From NCBI RefSeq assembly GCF_009905375.1, contig NC_133650.1, forward strand, positions 143,166,476 to 143,230,475: a DNA stretch of 64,000 bases, given 5' to 3'. The stretch is from Apium graveolens (lineage: Eukaryota; Streptophyta; Magnoliopsida; Apiales; Apiaceae). The translations under genes were made by a program, and so were the position numbers. The notes under the pieces were generated by a model. The model did no database searches. It was not told the origin of the DNA and worked only from the letters and a program-made list of their open reading frames with translations. Within the stretch, counting starts at the first letter, position 1. The number at the start of each line of letters is the position of its first letter. Positions 1 to 11,231 of this stretch are shown piece by piece.

Positions 1-1152
1 GCACTTATTTGAATAGTGGCCATCCCGACCGCACTTAAAACAGGTTACTGGCCTTTCTTTACACTCCCCAGTGTGATTCCTTCCACATATGTTACAGGCT
101 GGCAATGGGGGTCGAGACTGGTTGGAATAGGACATTCTTGACTTCTGGCCGCCCTGGCTCACACTCACACTCATTGGCCGCTTAAACCCAGTGTTCCTTC
201 CTGGTAGGGACACTGCTCCTCGATTAAATCTAGTTGGGAAGCTCCTTCCTGCGGAACCTCCACCCATGCTCATACTTTTCCTCTTTATTCCTTTTTTCTC
301 TCTTTCCTTCTGCATCTGTTCACTTCCGACTTCTACAATCGTTGCCTTTTGCACCAGAGTGGCATAGTCCGTAAGCTCAAGGATTGCCACCCTATTCTGA
401 ATCCATGGTTTCAGTCCCTGCTGAAACCTCCTAGCTTTCTTTTCCTCGGTGCTCACAAACTCCGGCACAAACCTTGATAACTCAGTAAATTTCGCCTCGT
501 ACTCTGCTACAGACAAGTTATTCTGCTTTAGCTCCAAGAACTTGAGCTCCATCTGGTTTTCCATAAACCTCGGGAAATACTTTCCCAGAAACAACTGACT
601 AAATCTCTCCCAGGTTATAATAGCATCTGTCTCCATGTTTTTCTTGGCCTCCCACCAGTAGTTAGCTTCTCCTTTCAGAAGGTAGGTAGCAAATACAGTT
701 TTCTGTGCCTCATCGATACTCAAAATCTCAAAAGATTTCTCCATTTCCTTTAACCATGCCCTTGCCTCAACTGGGTCGGCTGATCCGTGGAACTCAGGGG
801 GCTTAAGGGACTTAAAAGCCCTGAAAGAGTTTGCCACTGCATTGTTACTTCCTTGAGGGGGTGGGTTGGGTTGACGTTCCAAATTATGTCTTAGGAGTTG
901 CATGAACTGGCTCATGGGATCCATGCCTGGGTTTGGTACTGGTTGCTCAACCTCGGTTTCTCCTTCTTCAGCCTCTATCTCAAATCCCTCAACCTCATAT
1001 GTTTCCTCTTCCTCTTCATACAGGGAGTCATCCTGTTCCACATAATCCTCATCTTCCTCTTCACTGTGTTCTTGGTTTCTATTGTCCTGATTATGGCTTC
1101 CCTGGTCCTCAGACCCAGGGTTCGCCCTAGTTCCAATCTTTCTTGGCGGCAT
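1..1152 (-). CDS. gag: Gag protein of element B (partial, runs off the window)
   Basis: An open frame of 384 codons runs from ATG at 1150-1152 to the window edge without a stop. It begins MPPRK, then has an acidic stretch rich in E and D and a proline-rich linker. A retrotransposon Gag domain follows with the order [43 protein letters not shown] and [10 protein letters not shown]. At the C-terminal end are zinc-knuckle cysteines (CNICGRNHTGEC, then CFKCGRDGHYSNKC, whose last Cys is the first codon of the window). Gag forms the capsid and binds element RNA through the knuckles. The layout matches the Gag part of element A. The pol domains would continue to the left. The start is chosen because element A's Gag begins MPPKR in the same place. 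Domain identity is firm; completeness cannot be judged. Confidence 0.9.
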   Translation of the reverse strand, partial: MPPRKIGTRANPGSEDQGSHNQDNRNQEHSEEEDEDYVEQDDSLYEEEEETYEVEGFEIEAEEGETEVEQPVPNPGMDPMSQFMQLLRHNLERQPNPPPQGSNNAVANSFRAFKSLKPPEFHGSADPVEARAWLKEMEKSFEILSIDEAQKTVFATYLLKGEANYWWEAKKNMETDAIITWERFSQLFLGKYFPRFMENQMELKFLELKQNNLSVAEYEAKFTELSRFVPEFVSTEEKKARRFQQGLKPWIQNRVAILELTDYATLVQKATIVEVGSEQMQKEREKKGIKRKSMSMGGGSAGRSFPTRFNRGAVSLPGRNTGFKRPMSVSVSQGGQKSRMSYSNQSRPPLPACNICGRNHTGECKERPVTCFKCGRDGHYSNKC

Positions 1153-1564
1153 GATTCTGATAATAATAAAAACAATTATTGGGAAAATTCAACGTTAGGT
1201 CACAATCATATACAACATTGTGCCTTGCACAGCTCTTATAATGGGGAGAACGTATATCACAATTCTATTATTTTAAGAAAGTTCTAATACGAAGTGCAGT
1301 AATAATAATAATAAAACAGTGATCCCGTCACTATGGAACTGAACCGAAAGGAAACAAATATATACATAATGCGAGAAATACATAGTTTGATCTGGTCAAA
1401 AGTACAACAGTGCTACAGTCATCTGTCCCAAAAGTGATACACAAGAGTCTATCTGTCTAGTCAGAAAAAGGGATGCTATATACAAGTCAACTATCCCGGA
1501 AAATTGGCTCTTACTAAGGCCTCGGCTAACTAGACAACTAGACTATTCCATCATCAATCCTGAA
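1153..1564 (-). other. Element B spacer between the extra ORF and gag
   Basis: This is about 410 bp of noncoding leader between the stop of the upstream ORF (1565-1567) and the gag ATG (1152). The corresponding spacer in element A (10090-10520) has nearly the same length. I see no conserved motif in it. Confidence 0.6.
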
Positions 1565-2001
1565 TCACACACCGGAGCGGGTCAGCTCCCAAACCCTTTC
1601 CATCGCACGACGGAAGATATAGTCGGCCTGCCGCCTGGAGATCCTACCATGCCTGTCCCCCTGGAGAGATCTGAGTCTCGCTCGGGACGTGAGCTCTATC
1701 CCCGTAAGCTCCCTCCTCAAGGATCGGGGTATAGAAGCCCTGGTCTCATAAGCTCGGGTACGCCTACCCGCCCTCTCTGCATCCAACTCCCTCCTGGCCT
1801 CATCTAGTCGGCCCTCGGCAACAGCCACTCGGGTCCTCAATACATCCTGAACATATCCATGAGCTAACGAAGACTGCCTGTGGGCAGGGTCAAGAGGTGG
1901 TGAATCCGGAGCCGCTGAGGGTGCCTCCTCGGTCTGCCTAGGCTCGGAATTATGGGTCTCTGAGCTGTCATCATCAGGAATCCAAGATAGTGGTGGAGGG
2001 G
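1565..2001 (-). pseudogene. C-terminal part of element B's pre-gag ORF (split by element A)
   Basis: This frame ends with TGA at 1565-1567 and is open up to the left edge of element A at 2001. Read together with 14679-14955, and counting the AGGGG target duplication once, the frame is continuous and would give a protein of about 237 residues. This part is charged and likely helical, with runs rich in R, E and L (for example EARRELDAERAGRRTRAYE) and the ending WELTRSGV. It lies between primer binding site and gag, as in element A. I recognise no known domain. It could be an RNA-binding or coiled-coil accessory protein, but that is only a guess. The insertion of A destroyed it. Confidence 0.65.
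1997..2001. repeat. Left target site duplication of element A (AGGGG)
   Basis: AGGGG directly abuts the TGTGGCGCCC end of element A and is repeated at 14674-14678 next to the ...GATATTACA end. A 5-bp duplication is what a Ty3/gypsy integrase makes. Confidence 0.93.
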
Positions 2002-5000
2002 TGTGGCGCCCTCCAAACCCGGGTCAGAAGTTTGGGGTCCACACACATACCTTAATTATAACCTGCTTATAACAATAATAAAGATAATAATAATTATATG
2101 CAGTGACCCTACTTATCCACCACCACGGACCGCGACAGGTTAAAGTATGCACACAAGCCAACACACTAATATATTACAAACCGTTCAAATCCCAACTATT
2201 TCAACTCACACTGAGTATCAAACATTATTACAAACTTTTACAAACATAAATTATCCCAAAAGAAGTCTACTAGTTCAGCTTTCTCAACCTGAACCCCTAG
2301 CTCTCGCGCTGGACTGGGGATCCTCTTTACCAACTGGTTCCTTTTTAACTGGAAAGAATATAAACAACATCGCACAAATGAGCTAACTAGCTCAGCAAGT
2401 CACAATAACAAAACTGAGAATAATGATCATCAGGTGAATATATTTATGATATCAAGTGAACAATGGATTATGATTTAGAATTGGATAATATACTTTTAAT
2501 TTAAAAACCAAGGTTAGGCTGCTGATCAGTCACGCACTAACCCCGAGCAAGGCACACAGCATTGCTCTAACTATTGGATCCAAGGCACACATTCGCCTAA
2601 CTTGACCATTATATGGTCTGACCACGAATCTGGTCCACAATTTTATAAAAAAAACAATCCAATTCTAACATAATAACAGAATATGCAATAATAAACAATA
2701 ACCAGAATCATTAACAACAATGATTGTTTAACAATGAAAGGGTTTCAATCTTTGTAAGGATCAAAAAAAATAGTTTACAAGCTTGAATGCTGGGAACTGA
2801 AAGAATTGGATAACAAAAGAATCAATATTTCAGGGTTTCAAAGATTTGAGCTCTCAAAGCATAGGATACAATGGTTGAATGTATAAGTAATTCAGTTCAG
2901 TGTTTGGGATTTTGTTTGCATGTATTTATGGAATAGTATCGTATACTTGAGGTTCAAGTTTGGGTTTATAATAATCAATGGCTTAGAAAGAATATGGTTC
3001 ATAGCTCAAGAACAATAACTGAAATCAGGGTTTAGGTTTCTGTGCTTCAAAGCACTTGCAATGTCAACAAGACTATCAAGAATTTCAATATCTCGAGAAA
3101 GTTCAGAACACTTGCCTGGAATTAGCTTACTACTCTGTACTCGCTTCCAATCACAATCGGCTTACTCCTCAACTATCTGTTTCCCTTTTCTACGCCTTGC
3201 CTCTTCTGCTCACATATCATAAGCATCTATCAATCATCAACTCACAAGATTCTATTCAACGCACTCTTTTATCTACCCTTCGTTTTACCCAAATCCGATT
3301 AACGGATTGAAATCTACGCAATAACGAAGTATACACCGCCTATATAGACCGATAGTCAAACCACATGTCACATATAACACATAATACATCACGTAATCAA
3401 GGACATATCATTTATAAAGAATTCTTAGGTCATAAATGTGCTTTCGGGTATTTAAAATAATTTTTAAAACATTTTTCGGAATTAAAACGGGTCATTGGAT
3501 CAAATTTCAAGTTAATAAACAGGGTTCGGCTGACCAATTCTGGCTCCGAAACAATTTTAGAATAATTATCGAGCCTTGAAAATAATTTAGAATAATATTT
3601 TAAAGCTCTAAACTATTTTTCAGAATTTTTAAATCATTTTTAATAATTAAATCTTATTAAATAATTAATTAAAAATCAATTAATAATTAATTAAATCAAT
3701 TAATCAATTAATTTTCGAATTAATTGACTAATTAATCAAATAAAAATTAACTAAAATTAATTAAATAATTAATTCAGATTTATTTGTGAATTAAAAATAA
3801 TTTTCGGAATTAAAATAATAATTTTTAGAATTTTCAGAAATTAAAAACGAATTTTTATAATAAAAATAAATGGGAAATATGATTTTTAAACATTTTTAAA
3901 ACAGGAATCCTATTTTTGCAAAGTCTGAAAACTATAGGGACCAAACTGCATCGTCCCCAAAACTTCAGGGACCAAACTGCAATTTTTACAGTCCAGTCGC
4001 CGGAAAACACAGGGGTGACCGGAGAACACGATTCCGGCCTCCTCACCTTGCCACAAGCTCCAGATCACTTCTACACAACACCAGGAACACAACCATGCAA
4101 TCAAAACAACCTAACAATCCCTGATTTGGCCGGAATTTGGCCGTGAAATTTCCCAGTTTCCGGCGAACATCGGAAAACTTCAAAACACAACTCCCTTCTC
4201 TACAGACTTCGTTGGTTCATGAAACTTATACGACTGGATTGCTAATTTCACAGAGAACACAATCCACTATATCACAACATCAATCTATCACATAATAAGA
4301 AACCCCCAAATTTCAATTAAGAACATTCATACGGGTTATAAACCCTAATTTTAAAATTCGAAAATCAAACTCAAATTTGAACATGTTATTGAACTCCAAA
4401 TCAGACGTATGACATATGAAAATCATCAGGAAAACAAGCTCTACAACATACAATCATCAAATCATACAAACAATCATCCGAACAAAAATTCATATTTTTA
4501 ATAAAATAAATTCGAAAATAATTAAATTTTTAGAAATTCAACCTTTGATTCTGCAGGTGTATGGATTACAGATTCTGATAGAGCTTCTCAAGACCTTCAA
4601 ATCCAGTACTCGAGCTTTTCAAAAAAAGATCACTAACACCTTCAAAAGTTGGTTTGATTCTCAGAAAGGTTTATGAATATATGATTTTTCTCTGTAAAAT
4701 TATATATTTATCTGTCTGCAAATGATTTTGATACGAAATAAAATACGGTAAAAGGCTATTTATAATTACGGAAAATTAGTATCCCGTTGGATCATTCCGG
4801 ATATAAAATGGTACGTTTATTTATAAAAACTGATCCAAACGGTATCGGTTTTCGGGATAGTTATCCCAATCAGTACAATTTGTACTGCGGTCTTGGTCTC
4901 AGCACCCAGTTACACGTACTACGAAGTGATAATTGGGATAGTTTAATAAAAAGCTCCCGTTTATCAAAAATACGGGTTTGATTAATTTACCGAAACGAAT

Positions 5001-5443
5001 ATTGTATCGAAAATGTTGTGCCGGGACCCGCGCAGGACAAACCGTACGCCGGATCGAAAAAGTCGAAACATGGAAAATGCTCGGAATATTACAATTAGGT
5101 TAGGAAGGAGTTCTCGGTAGAGTTTTGGGTTCCAAAAACGTAACAACGGTTGACGTCGGTTGGTTCCCGTTTTTATAAAATAGATTTTAATTACCCGGAA
5201 AAAGATTTTAAAAATTTCATATGATTCTTATAAATCTATAAATCAACACAAAAATAATTAGGAAGATATAACAATTATCTATATTTTATTTGGGACATAT
5301 AAAAATAAAATACTCAATTAATATTATTTTTGAATATTCAAGTACATATATCACTTAACAATTAACTCACAGAATAGATACTGAACACACATATTAATTA
5401 TTTAATAGTAAAAATAATTATACGTTATATCCCGGATATTACA
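2002..5443 (-). repeat. Element A 3' LTR
   Basis: This 3,442-bp LTR begins and ends TGTGGCGCCC...GGATATTACA on the + strand. It is nearly identical to 11232-14673 and has the same length. It includes an AT-rich, ATTAATT-rich low-complexity stretch (about 3630-3880) and a moderately GC-rich segment near 3940-4150. Short open frames inside it occur identically in both LTRs and show no coding signal. Confidence 0.95.
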
Positions 5444-5456
5444 TCCTTCCCCCCTT
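5444..5456 (-). other. Polypurine tract of element A
   Basis: On the - strand this is AAGGGGGGAAGGA directly before the 3' LTR TGTAATATCC, the expected primer for plus-strand DNA synthesis. Confidence 0.85.
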
Positions 5457-5481
5457 AAAAGGATTCTGTCCTCAGAATCTC

Positions 5482-8400
5482 CTAAGAAAACAAATGAGGG
5501 TACTTTTCTCTCATATCACTTTCTAACTCCCAGGTTGACTCTTCAACCTTTGGGTTTCTCCACAATACTCTTACTAACTTTATCACTTTATTTCTCAATA
5601 TTTTCTCTCCTTCCTCTAAAATCTCTATTGGATTCTCTACATATGATAAGTCTGCCTGAAGCTCTATTGGCTCATATTCTATTACATGCCTGGAGTCTGG
5701 ATTATATTTCTTGAGCATCGATACATAAAAAACATTGTGAATGTGCTCCATGTGAGGAGGTAATGCCAATTCGTAAGCGACTTTGCCAACGCTCTTTAGG
5801 ATCTCAAAAGGTCCGACATATCTTGGGCTTAGCTTCCCTTTCTTCCCAAACCTCGTTAGTCCTTTCCACGGTGATACTTTCAATAATACCAAGCTCCCTT
5901 CTTCAAATTCCATGTCTTTCCTTGACTGGTCTGCATATTTCCTCTGACGATTTTGTGCGGCTATTAATCTTTTCTGGATAAGTTCAACAACTTCCTTTGT
6001 CTGCTGCACCAATTCAGGTCCGAGTATTTTACGTTCTCCTACTTCGTCCCAATATAATGGAGATCTACATTTGCGTCCATAAAGGGCTTCATAAGGTGGC
6101 ATCCCAATGCTGGCGTGATAACTGTTGTTATAAGCAAATTCTACCAGGGGTAAATGCTCGTCCCAACTTCCTTTGAAATCAATAGCACAAACACGTAGCA
6201 TGTCCTCGATTGTCTGGATTGTTCTTTCACTTTGGCCGTCCGTCTGCGGGTGATAGGCCGTACTCATCTTCAATTTTGTTCCCAAACATTCTTGAAAACT
6301 CTTCCAAAATCTTGAATTAAACCTTGGATCTCGATCAGATACGATAGACACTGGAACTCCATGACGAACTACAATTTCTTTTAGGTGCATATGAACTAGC
6401 TTGTCGAGCGAAAATCTTTCATTTATAGGCAGAAAATGAGCTGACTTGGTAAGTCTATCCACTATAACCCAAATGGCATCATGATTAGCCCTTGTCTTTG
6501 GTAATCCAACTATGAAATCCATGGTAATATGTTCCCACTTCCATTCTGGAATCTCCAATGGCTGTAGCAATCCGCTTGGTCTCTGATGCTCCGCTTTAAC
6601 TCTCTGACAGGTATAACATTTGCTAACCCATTCCGCAATTTCCCTCTTCATATTTGGCCACCAATAATTCTTCTTCAGATCTCTGTACATTTTGGTACTC
6701 CCTGGATGGATGGAATATCTTGAACTATGTGCCTCTTGTAAAATTTCATTCTTTAACTCCGTCACTGGTGGAATCCAAACTCTTGAAGAAAACCTAAGAA
6801 TACCTTGATCATCTTGTTGCGTGCATAATTCCTCACCTACCAAACTATTTATATCTTGATCCATTACCTCTTTCTGGCATTTCTTTATTTTCTCCAGTAA
6901 CTCCGGGTGGAAAATCATACTGTATACTTTTGCTTCTTCAGGCTTGCAAATTTTAACCTCCAATTCTAATTTCTGAAATTCTTTATATATTTCTTCAGGT
7001 ACAGATAACACATTTAACCTTTCCTTCCGACTTAACGCATCTGCTACAACGTTCGCCTTACCGGGATGATAATTAATCGAGCAATCATAATCCTTGATCA
7101 ACTCTAACCATCTCCTTTGCCTCATATTAAGTTCCTTCTGGGTAAATATATATTTCAAACTTTTGTGATCCGTGAAAATCTCACACTTTTCTCCATATAA
7201 ATAATGTCTCCAAATTTTCAAAGCAAAAACTATAGCTGCTAGCTCCAAGTCATGAGTAGGGTATTTCTGTTCGTGTGGTTTTAATTGTCTTGACGCATAA
7301 GCAATCACCTTGTCATGCTGCATAAGAACACATCCTAGTCCCTTATGAGAAGCATCGCTATAAATTACGAAATTCCCTTGATCGTCCGGAAGTGATAAAA
7401 CAGGTGCCGTGATTAATCTCTGCTTCAATTCTTGAAAACTTCCTTCGCACTTGTCGTTCCATATAAACTTTTCATTCTTTCGTGTAAGCTTTGTTAATGA
7501 TGTGGCAATCCTTGAGAAATTCTGAACAAATCGACGATAATATCCTGCTAATCCTAGGAAACTTCTTACCTCAGTGGGTGTTCTCGGTCTCTCCCAATTC
7601 GTAATTGCTTCGATCTTTGCCGGGTCTACTTTGATCCCTTCATTACTGACTATGTGTCCTAAGAACTGAACTTCCTGTAACCAAAACTCACACTTCGACA
7701 GTTTAGCATATAACTTCTTCTTCCTTAAAATCTCCAAAGCCGTTCTCACATGTTCCGCATGATCTTCTTTCGTCTTGGAATAGATTAAAATATCGTCTAT
7801 AAACACAATAACAAACTTATCCAAATACTCTTTGAAAATTCTATTCATCAGATCCATAAACGCTGCTGGGGCGTTGGTCAATCTAAAAGACATCACTAGA
7901 AATTCATAATGTCCATACCTTGTTCTAAAAGCTGTCTTTGGTATATCTTGTGGCTTGATCTTTAGTTGATGATATCCCGATCTTAAATCAATTTTGGAGA
8001 AATACTTGGCTCCCTTCAATTGGTCAAACAAATCATCGATTCTGGGTAACGGATACTTGTTCTTGATTGTCAGCTTATTGAGCTCCCTATAGTCAATGCA
8101 CAGTCTCATGCTTCCATCTTTCTTCTTGACAAATAATACCGGGGCTCCCCACGGGGATACGCTAGGTCTAATTACTCCTTTCTCTAACAATTCTTGCAAT
8201 TGCCTTGCTAGCTCCTTCATCTCAACAGGCGCCATTCTGTATGGGGCTTTGGACACCGGTTCTGTTCCAGGTTCTAAGTCGATCGCAAATTCAATTTCTC
8301 TATCTGGAGGAAGTCCTGGTAATTCGTCGGGAAATACGTCTGGAAATTCATTCACTACTGGAATATCTTCAAGTTTTGCTGGCTCCTGACTCCTGTCGAT

Positions 8401-10089
8401 TACATATGCTACGAAATGCTCACATCCTTGCCGTAATAATTTCTTGGCTTGAATCATTGTTAAGAACTTCTTTATTTGTTTCTGACCTTTGAACGTTACT
8501 ATTCTTTCGTCTGGCGTTTTCACCATTACTTTCTTATTCCGACAATCTATCTGAGCATCATGCTTAGATAACCAATCCATCCCTAATATTACATCAAATT
8601 CTCCTAACTTAAATGGTATCAAATCTACACAAAACTTACTACCAGAAATCTCAACCTCACAATTTCCACAAACTTGGTTCACAGTTACACGTTCTTGATT
8701 TGCTAATTCCACAGTCATTATTTCATTTAAGCATTCCACTGGACAATTTAATTTACTAACAAAGTCTTGTGAAATAAATGATCGAGTTGCTCCCGAATCT
8801 ATTAACACTTTGGCACATAAAGAATTCACATTAAGCGTACCTGCCACGACATCCGTATCCTGGATCGCATCTTTCACCGACATGTCAAAAACTCTAGCCC
8901 TTGGAGTCTCATTCACTGTTGGGGTAGATCCCATAATCCTCAATGCATTACTGACTGGGGCTGGTGTCTTGCAATCCCTGGCCATATGTCCTGGCTTTCC
9001 ACATTTAAAGCATGTAAATCCAATGACTGGAACCTTCACTGCTGGATTCCGGATAGGCTGATCCTTATTTGCTGGCTGATTTCGGCACCCCCTTGAATAG
9101 TGCCCTTTCTGGTTGCATTTAAAACATACCACATTCAACTTGTTACAAACTCCTCCATGCTTCTTTCCACAAACTTGACAATCTGGAAAAGTTAATCTCA
9201 ACTGATTCGGCTGATTTACATTAGCTGGACGATTGCCTTGTCCTCCGTCTCCTGCATTTTGTCTTCTGAAATTAAAATTTCTCCCTGGCGGAAACTTGCC
9301 CTTCTTAAAATTTGGAAACTTCCCTGTTTGTGACTGACCCTCACTTCCCTCAACTTTCCTTTTCTTGCTTTCCTTATCTTTCTGGAACATCTCACTCTCT
9401 GTCTCTGCGATCATAGCCTTCTGTACTACTCCTGCATAAGTCTCTAATTCAAAAGTAGCTACCTTTCCCCTGATCCATGGTTTCAAGCCTTGCTGGAATC
9501 TCTTAGCTTTCTTTCTATCAGTATCAATATACGACGGTACATACCTTGACAATTCCTCAAACTTCCCCTCATAATCTGTTACCGACATATTCCCTTGCTT
9601 TAGCTCTAAAAACTTCAACTCCATTTGATCCTGAACAAACTGAGGAAAATACTTTTCTAGAAACAATTCCTTGAACCTTTCCCAAGTAATAACATCCGTA
9701 CCTTCCAATGTCTTCACCATCTCCCACCAATAGGTGGCTTCATTCTTCAGATAGTAACTTGCAAACTCAACCTTCTGTTCCTCCTTCACTTTCACTAAGG
9801 CAAATGCCTTCTCTATTTCCTTTAACCAAACATTTGCTTCAATTGGCTCTAAGGAACCCTTGAATTCTGGTGGGTTTATTGCCTGAAAAGTTTTGAAGGT
9901 TACCTGGGGATTGGTCTGTCTTTGTTGTTGTTGTGCTAGGTGAACTGTTTGTTGAGCCAAGATTTGAAGAATCTGGGCTATTGCTGGGTCCATAGGTCCT
10001 GGGTTCACATTCGGGTTTGTATCATCTTGATTGTTGTTGTTGGTTTCTTCATTTCGGGTGTTGGTGCGGGTATTTCTTTTAGGAGGCAT
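5482..10089 (-). CDS. gag-pol: Gag-Pol polyprotein of element A with C-terminal chromodomain
   Basis: One open frame of about 1,535 codons. Numbering from the first in-frame ATG at 10131, the order is: Gag domain (about 75-245), three zinc knuckles (about 320-390; [40 protein letters not shown]), aspartic protease (IDSGATRSF near 445), reverse transcriptase with FIDD (near 777), RNase H (YSDASHKG near 924 and a TDHKSLKY stretch), integrase HHCC zinc finger (near 1135-1180), a D-D-E core (MDFIVG near 1204, SDRDPRF near 1267, GQSERT near 1302), a GPF module and a chromodomain (about 1500-1547). I chose MPPKR at 10087-10089 as the start because element B's Gag starts the same way. The RT motif usually written FGLTNAP reads FRLTNAP here, which may weaken activity. 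There is no internal stop or frameshift. Confidence 0.95.
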   Translation of the reverse strand: MPPKRNTRTNTRNEETNNNNQDDTNPNVNPGPMDPAIAQILQILAQQTVHLAQQQQRQTNPQVTFKTFQAINPPEFKGSLEPIEANVWLKEIEKAFALVKVKEEQKVEFASYYLKNEATYWWEMVKTLEGTDVITWERFKELFLEKYFPQFVQDQMELKFLELKQGNMSVTDYEGKFEELSRYVPSYIDTDRKKAKRFQQGLKPWIRGKVATFELETYAGVVQKAMIAETESEMFQKDKESKKRKVEGSEGQSQTGKFPNFKKGKFPPGRNFNFRRQNAGDGGQGNRPANVNQPNQLRLTFPDCQVCGKKHGGVCNKLNVVCFKCNQKGHYSRGCRNQPANKDQPIRNPAVKVPVIGFTCFKCGKPGHMARDCKTPAPVSNALRIMGSTPTVNETPRARVFDMSVKDAIQDTDVVAGTLNVNSLCAKVLIDSGATRSFISQDFVSKLNCPVECLNEIMTVELANQERVTVNQVCGNCEVEISGSKFCVDLIPFKLGEFDVILGMDWLSKHDAQIDCRNKKVMVKTPDERIVTFKGQKQIKKFLTMIQAKKLLRQGCEHFVAYVIDRSQEPAKLEDIPVVNEFPDVFPDELPGLPPDREIEFAIDLEPGTEPVSKAPYRMAPVEMKELARQLQELLEKGVIRPSVSPWGAPVLFVKKKDGSMRLCIDYRELNKLTIKNKYPLPRIDDLFDQLKGAKYFSKIDLRSGYHQLKIKPQDIPKTAFRTRYGHYEFLVMSFRLTNAPAAFMDLMNRIFKEYLDKFVIVFIDDILIYSKTKEDHAEHVRTALEILRKKKLYAKLSKCEFWLQEVQFLGHIVSNEGIKVDPAKIEAITNWERPRTPTEVRSFLGLAGYYRRFVQNFSRIATSLTKLTRKNEKFIWNDKCEGSFQELKQRLITAPVLSLPDDQGNFVIYSDASHKGLGCVLMQHDKVIAYASRQLKPHEQKYPTHDLELAAIVFALKIWRHYLYGEKCEIFTDHKSLKYIFTQKELNMRQRRWLELIKDYDCSINYHPGKANVVADALSRKERLNVLSVPEEIYKEFQKLELEVKICKPEEAKVYSMIFHPELLEKIKKCQKEVMDQDINSLVGEELCTQQDDQGILRFSSRVWIPPVTELKNEILQEAHSSRYSIHPGSTKMYRDLKKNYWWPNMKREIAEWVSKCYTCQRVKAEHQRPSGLLQPLEIPEWKWEHITMDFIVGLPKTRANHDAIWVIVDRLTKSAHFLPINERFSLDKLVHMHLKEIVVRHGVPVSIVSDRDPRFNSRFWKSFQECLGTKLKMSTAYHPQTDGQSERTIQTIEDMLRVCAIDFKGSWDEHLPLVEFAYNNSYHASIGMPPYEALYGRKCRSPLYWDEVGERKILGPELVQQTKEVVELIQKRLIAAQNRQRKYADQSRKDMEFEEGSLVLLKVSPWKGLTRFGKKGKLSPRYVGPFEILKSVGKVAYELALPPHMEHIHNVFYVSMLKKYNPDSRHVIEYEPIELQADLSYVENPIEILEEGEKILRNKVIKLVRVLWRNPKVEESTWELESDMREKYPHLFS

Positions 10090-10520
10090 TTTCTGTAAAG
10101 AATCAATCAATTTATTTAGCTTTTGAATCATATATTTGCATAAAAGAAAAGTTTTGTAAAACAGGAATATCTCTTTTGAAAACAGTTGTAACTAAGTAAA
10201 TTGCATGCTTCTTTACAGAATATAAACAGTTATGGAAAACGGGGTACATGGTATCGCAGGGTATGACTGGTGCAATAAAATAAATGACAGTGCTGGAAAG
10301 GAAAAAGGTACTGATATATATAGATCAAAAGTTTTAGGGTAGTACAAGCGTAAAGACGCTTCGAAAGTAAAAGCAAAAAGGGTACAACAACCTATTCACT
10401 AGTCAGCATAGCTAGTCTATAAATACAACTCAAAAGTCTACTGATACACACTACACACTACTGTACATACTACATAACCATAACAACACTTCTCAGCATC
10501 TCCATCTCTGAATCTCTGAC
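10090..10520 (-). other. Element A spacer between the extra ORF and gag
   Basis: About 430 bp separate the stop of the upstream ORF from the chosen gag ATG. It contains an in-frame upstream ATG at 10131 that would add 14 residues to Gag. No other feature is visible. Confidence 0.6.
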
Positions 10521-11033
10521 TCATGGCAAATCTGGACCTCCTATCTCCTCAAGCTCCTCTAGAACCCACTTAGCCCACTCGACTAGGAAATCAGGGGTGA
10601 TGTCCGCATGTGTAGCCTCAGCAATCCTCACAGCAGCTGTTTTATGAAACGCCTGGAGCCTCTCTCTAAGTCGCCTCTCACCACTCCCCATCTCTCTGGT
10701 ACGCATGATATGCAATAACTCCTGGATCTGACCCTGTAGAAATCGCTGATCCATAAGGCAAGCCTCAAACTGATGATATGGGACAGGATAGGAAGAGAAC
10801 TGGAAAGGTACTCCCGTGACTGAATGACTAGTAAAGCCTGAATCCGCAGGTGGGGGTCCTCTGATAGGTGGCCTCACACCTGGAGGTGGAATAGCCTGCA
10901 GTGGTACGGGCTGCAACACCGGTGGAGGTAGAATAGCCAATGTTGATGGAATAATAGGACGTGGATCCGAAAACGGCACTCCAACTGAAGGCTCTGAATG
11001 ATCAGCTGATACAGGAATAAAAGAGTCGGCCAT
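10521..11033 (-). CDS. Pre-gag accessory ORF of element A, unknown function
   Basis: A 170-residue open frame from ATG (11031-11033) to TGA (10521-10523), between the primer binding site and gag. The N-terminal half is rich in proline and serine and likely disordered (PPPVLQPVPLQAIPPPGVRPP). The C-terminal half is charged and likely helical (GERRLRERLQAFHKTAAVRIAE, then VEWAKWVLEELEE). I recognise no domain. Elements B and C carry a different but similarly placed and similarly biased ORF, so this looks like a family feature and not chance. The first ORF of the element RNA would be this one, not gag, so Gag translation would need splicing, reinitiation or leaky scanning. Function unknown. Confidence 0.65.
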   Translation of the reverse strand: MADSFIPVSADHSEPSVGVPFSDPRPIIPSTLAILPPPVLQPVPLQAIPPPGVRPPIRGPPPADSGFTSHSVTGVPFQFSSYPVPYHQFEACLMDQRFLQGQIQELLHIMRTREMGSGERRLRERLQAFHKTAAVRIAEATHADITPDFLVEWAKWVLEELEEIGGPDLP

Positions 11034-11216
11034 CTCTGCTATCTGAAATCATATCGTAATATAAGAATCTCGTTCCATAATGCAAACTTATACTAATACC
11101 TGATATACCGAAGCACTCAACCTCTCAACGTTCTCTCATCCTATGCCTTACTTCTAATCTTAACCCTCTACCCATTCCCGTTAACCTAGGCTTGTGTCAG
11201 TGACTTATAACCTGTA
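11034..11216 (-). other. Element A leader
   Basis: This short leader lies between the primer binding site and the accessory ORF. A pyrimidine-poor TTTCAG lies just upstream of the ATG on the - strand; whether it works as a splice acceptor cannot be told. Confidence 0.4.
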
Positions 11217-11228
11217 GCTCTGATACCA
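11217..11228 (-). other. Primer binding site of element A (initiator tRNA-Met type)
   Basis: On the - strand TGGTATCAGAGC follows the 5' LTR end after 3 bases. This is the standard sequence pairing with the 3' end of plant initiator methionine tRNA. Confidence 0.92.
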
Positions 11229-11231
11229 ACC

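Noticed and set aside
898..1287. 129-residue + strand frame with hydrophobic stretch
   Set aside because: It is antisense to the acidic part of gag; the E-codon run read backwards gives the F/L-rich sequence.
2147..2386. 79-residue open frame in A's 3' LTR (also 11377-11616 in the 5' LTR)
   Set aside because: The duplicate is explained by LTR identity; composition looks like translated AT-rich DNA and no motif was recognised. The same holds for frames at 3056-3310, 3916-4146, 4416-4676 and 4787-4981 and their LTR twins.
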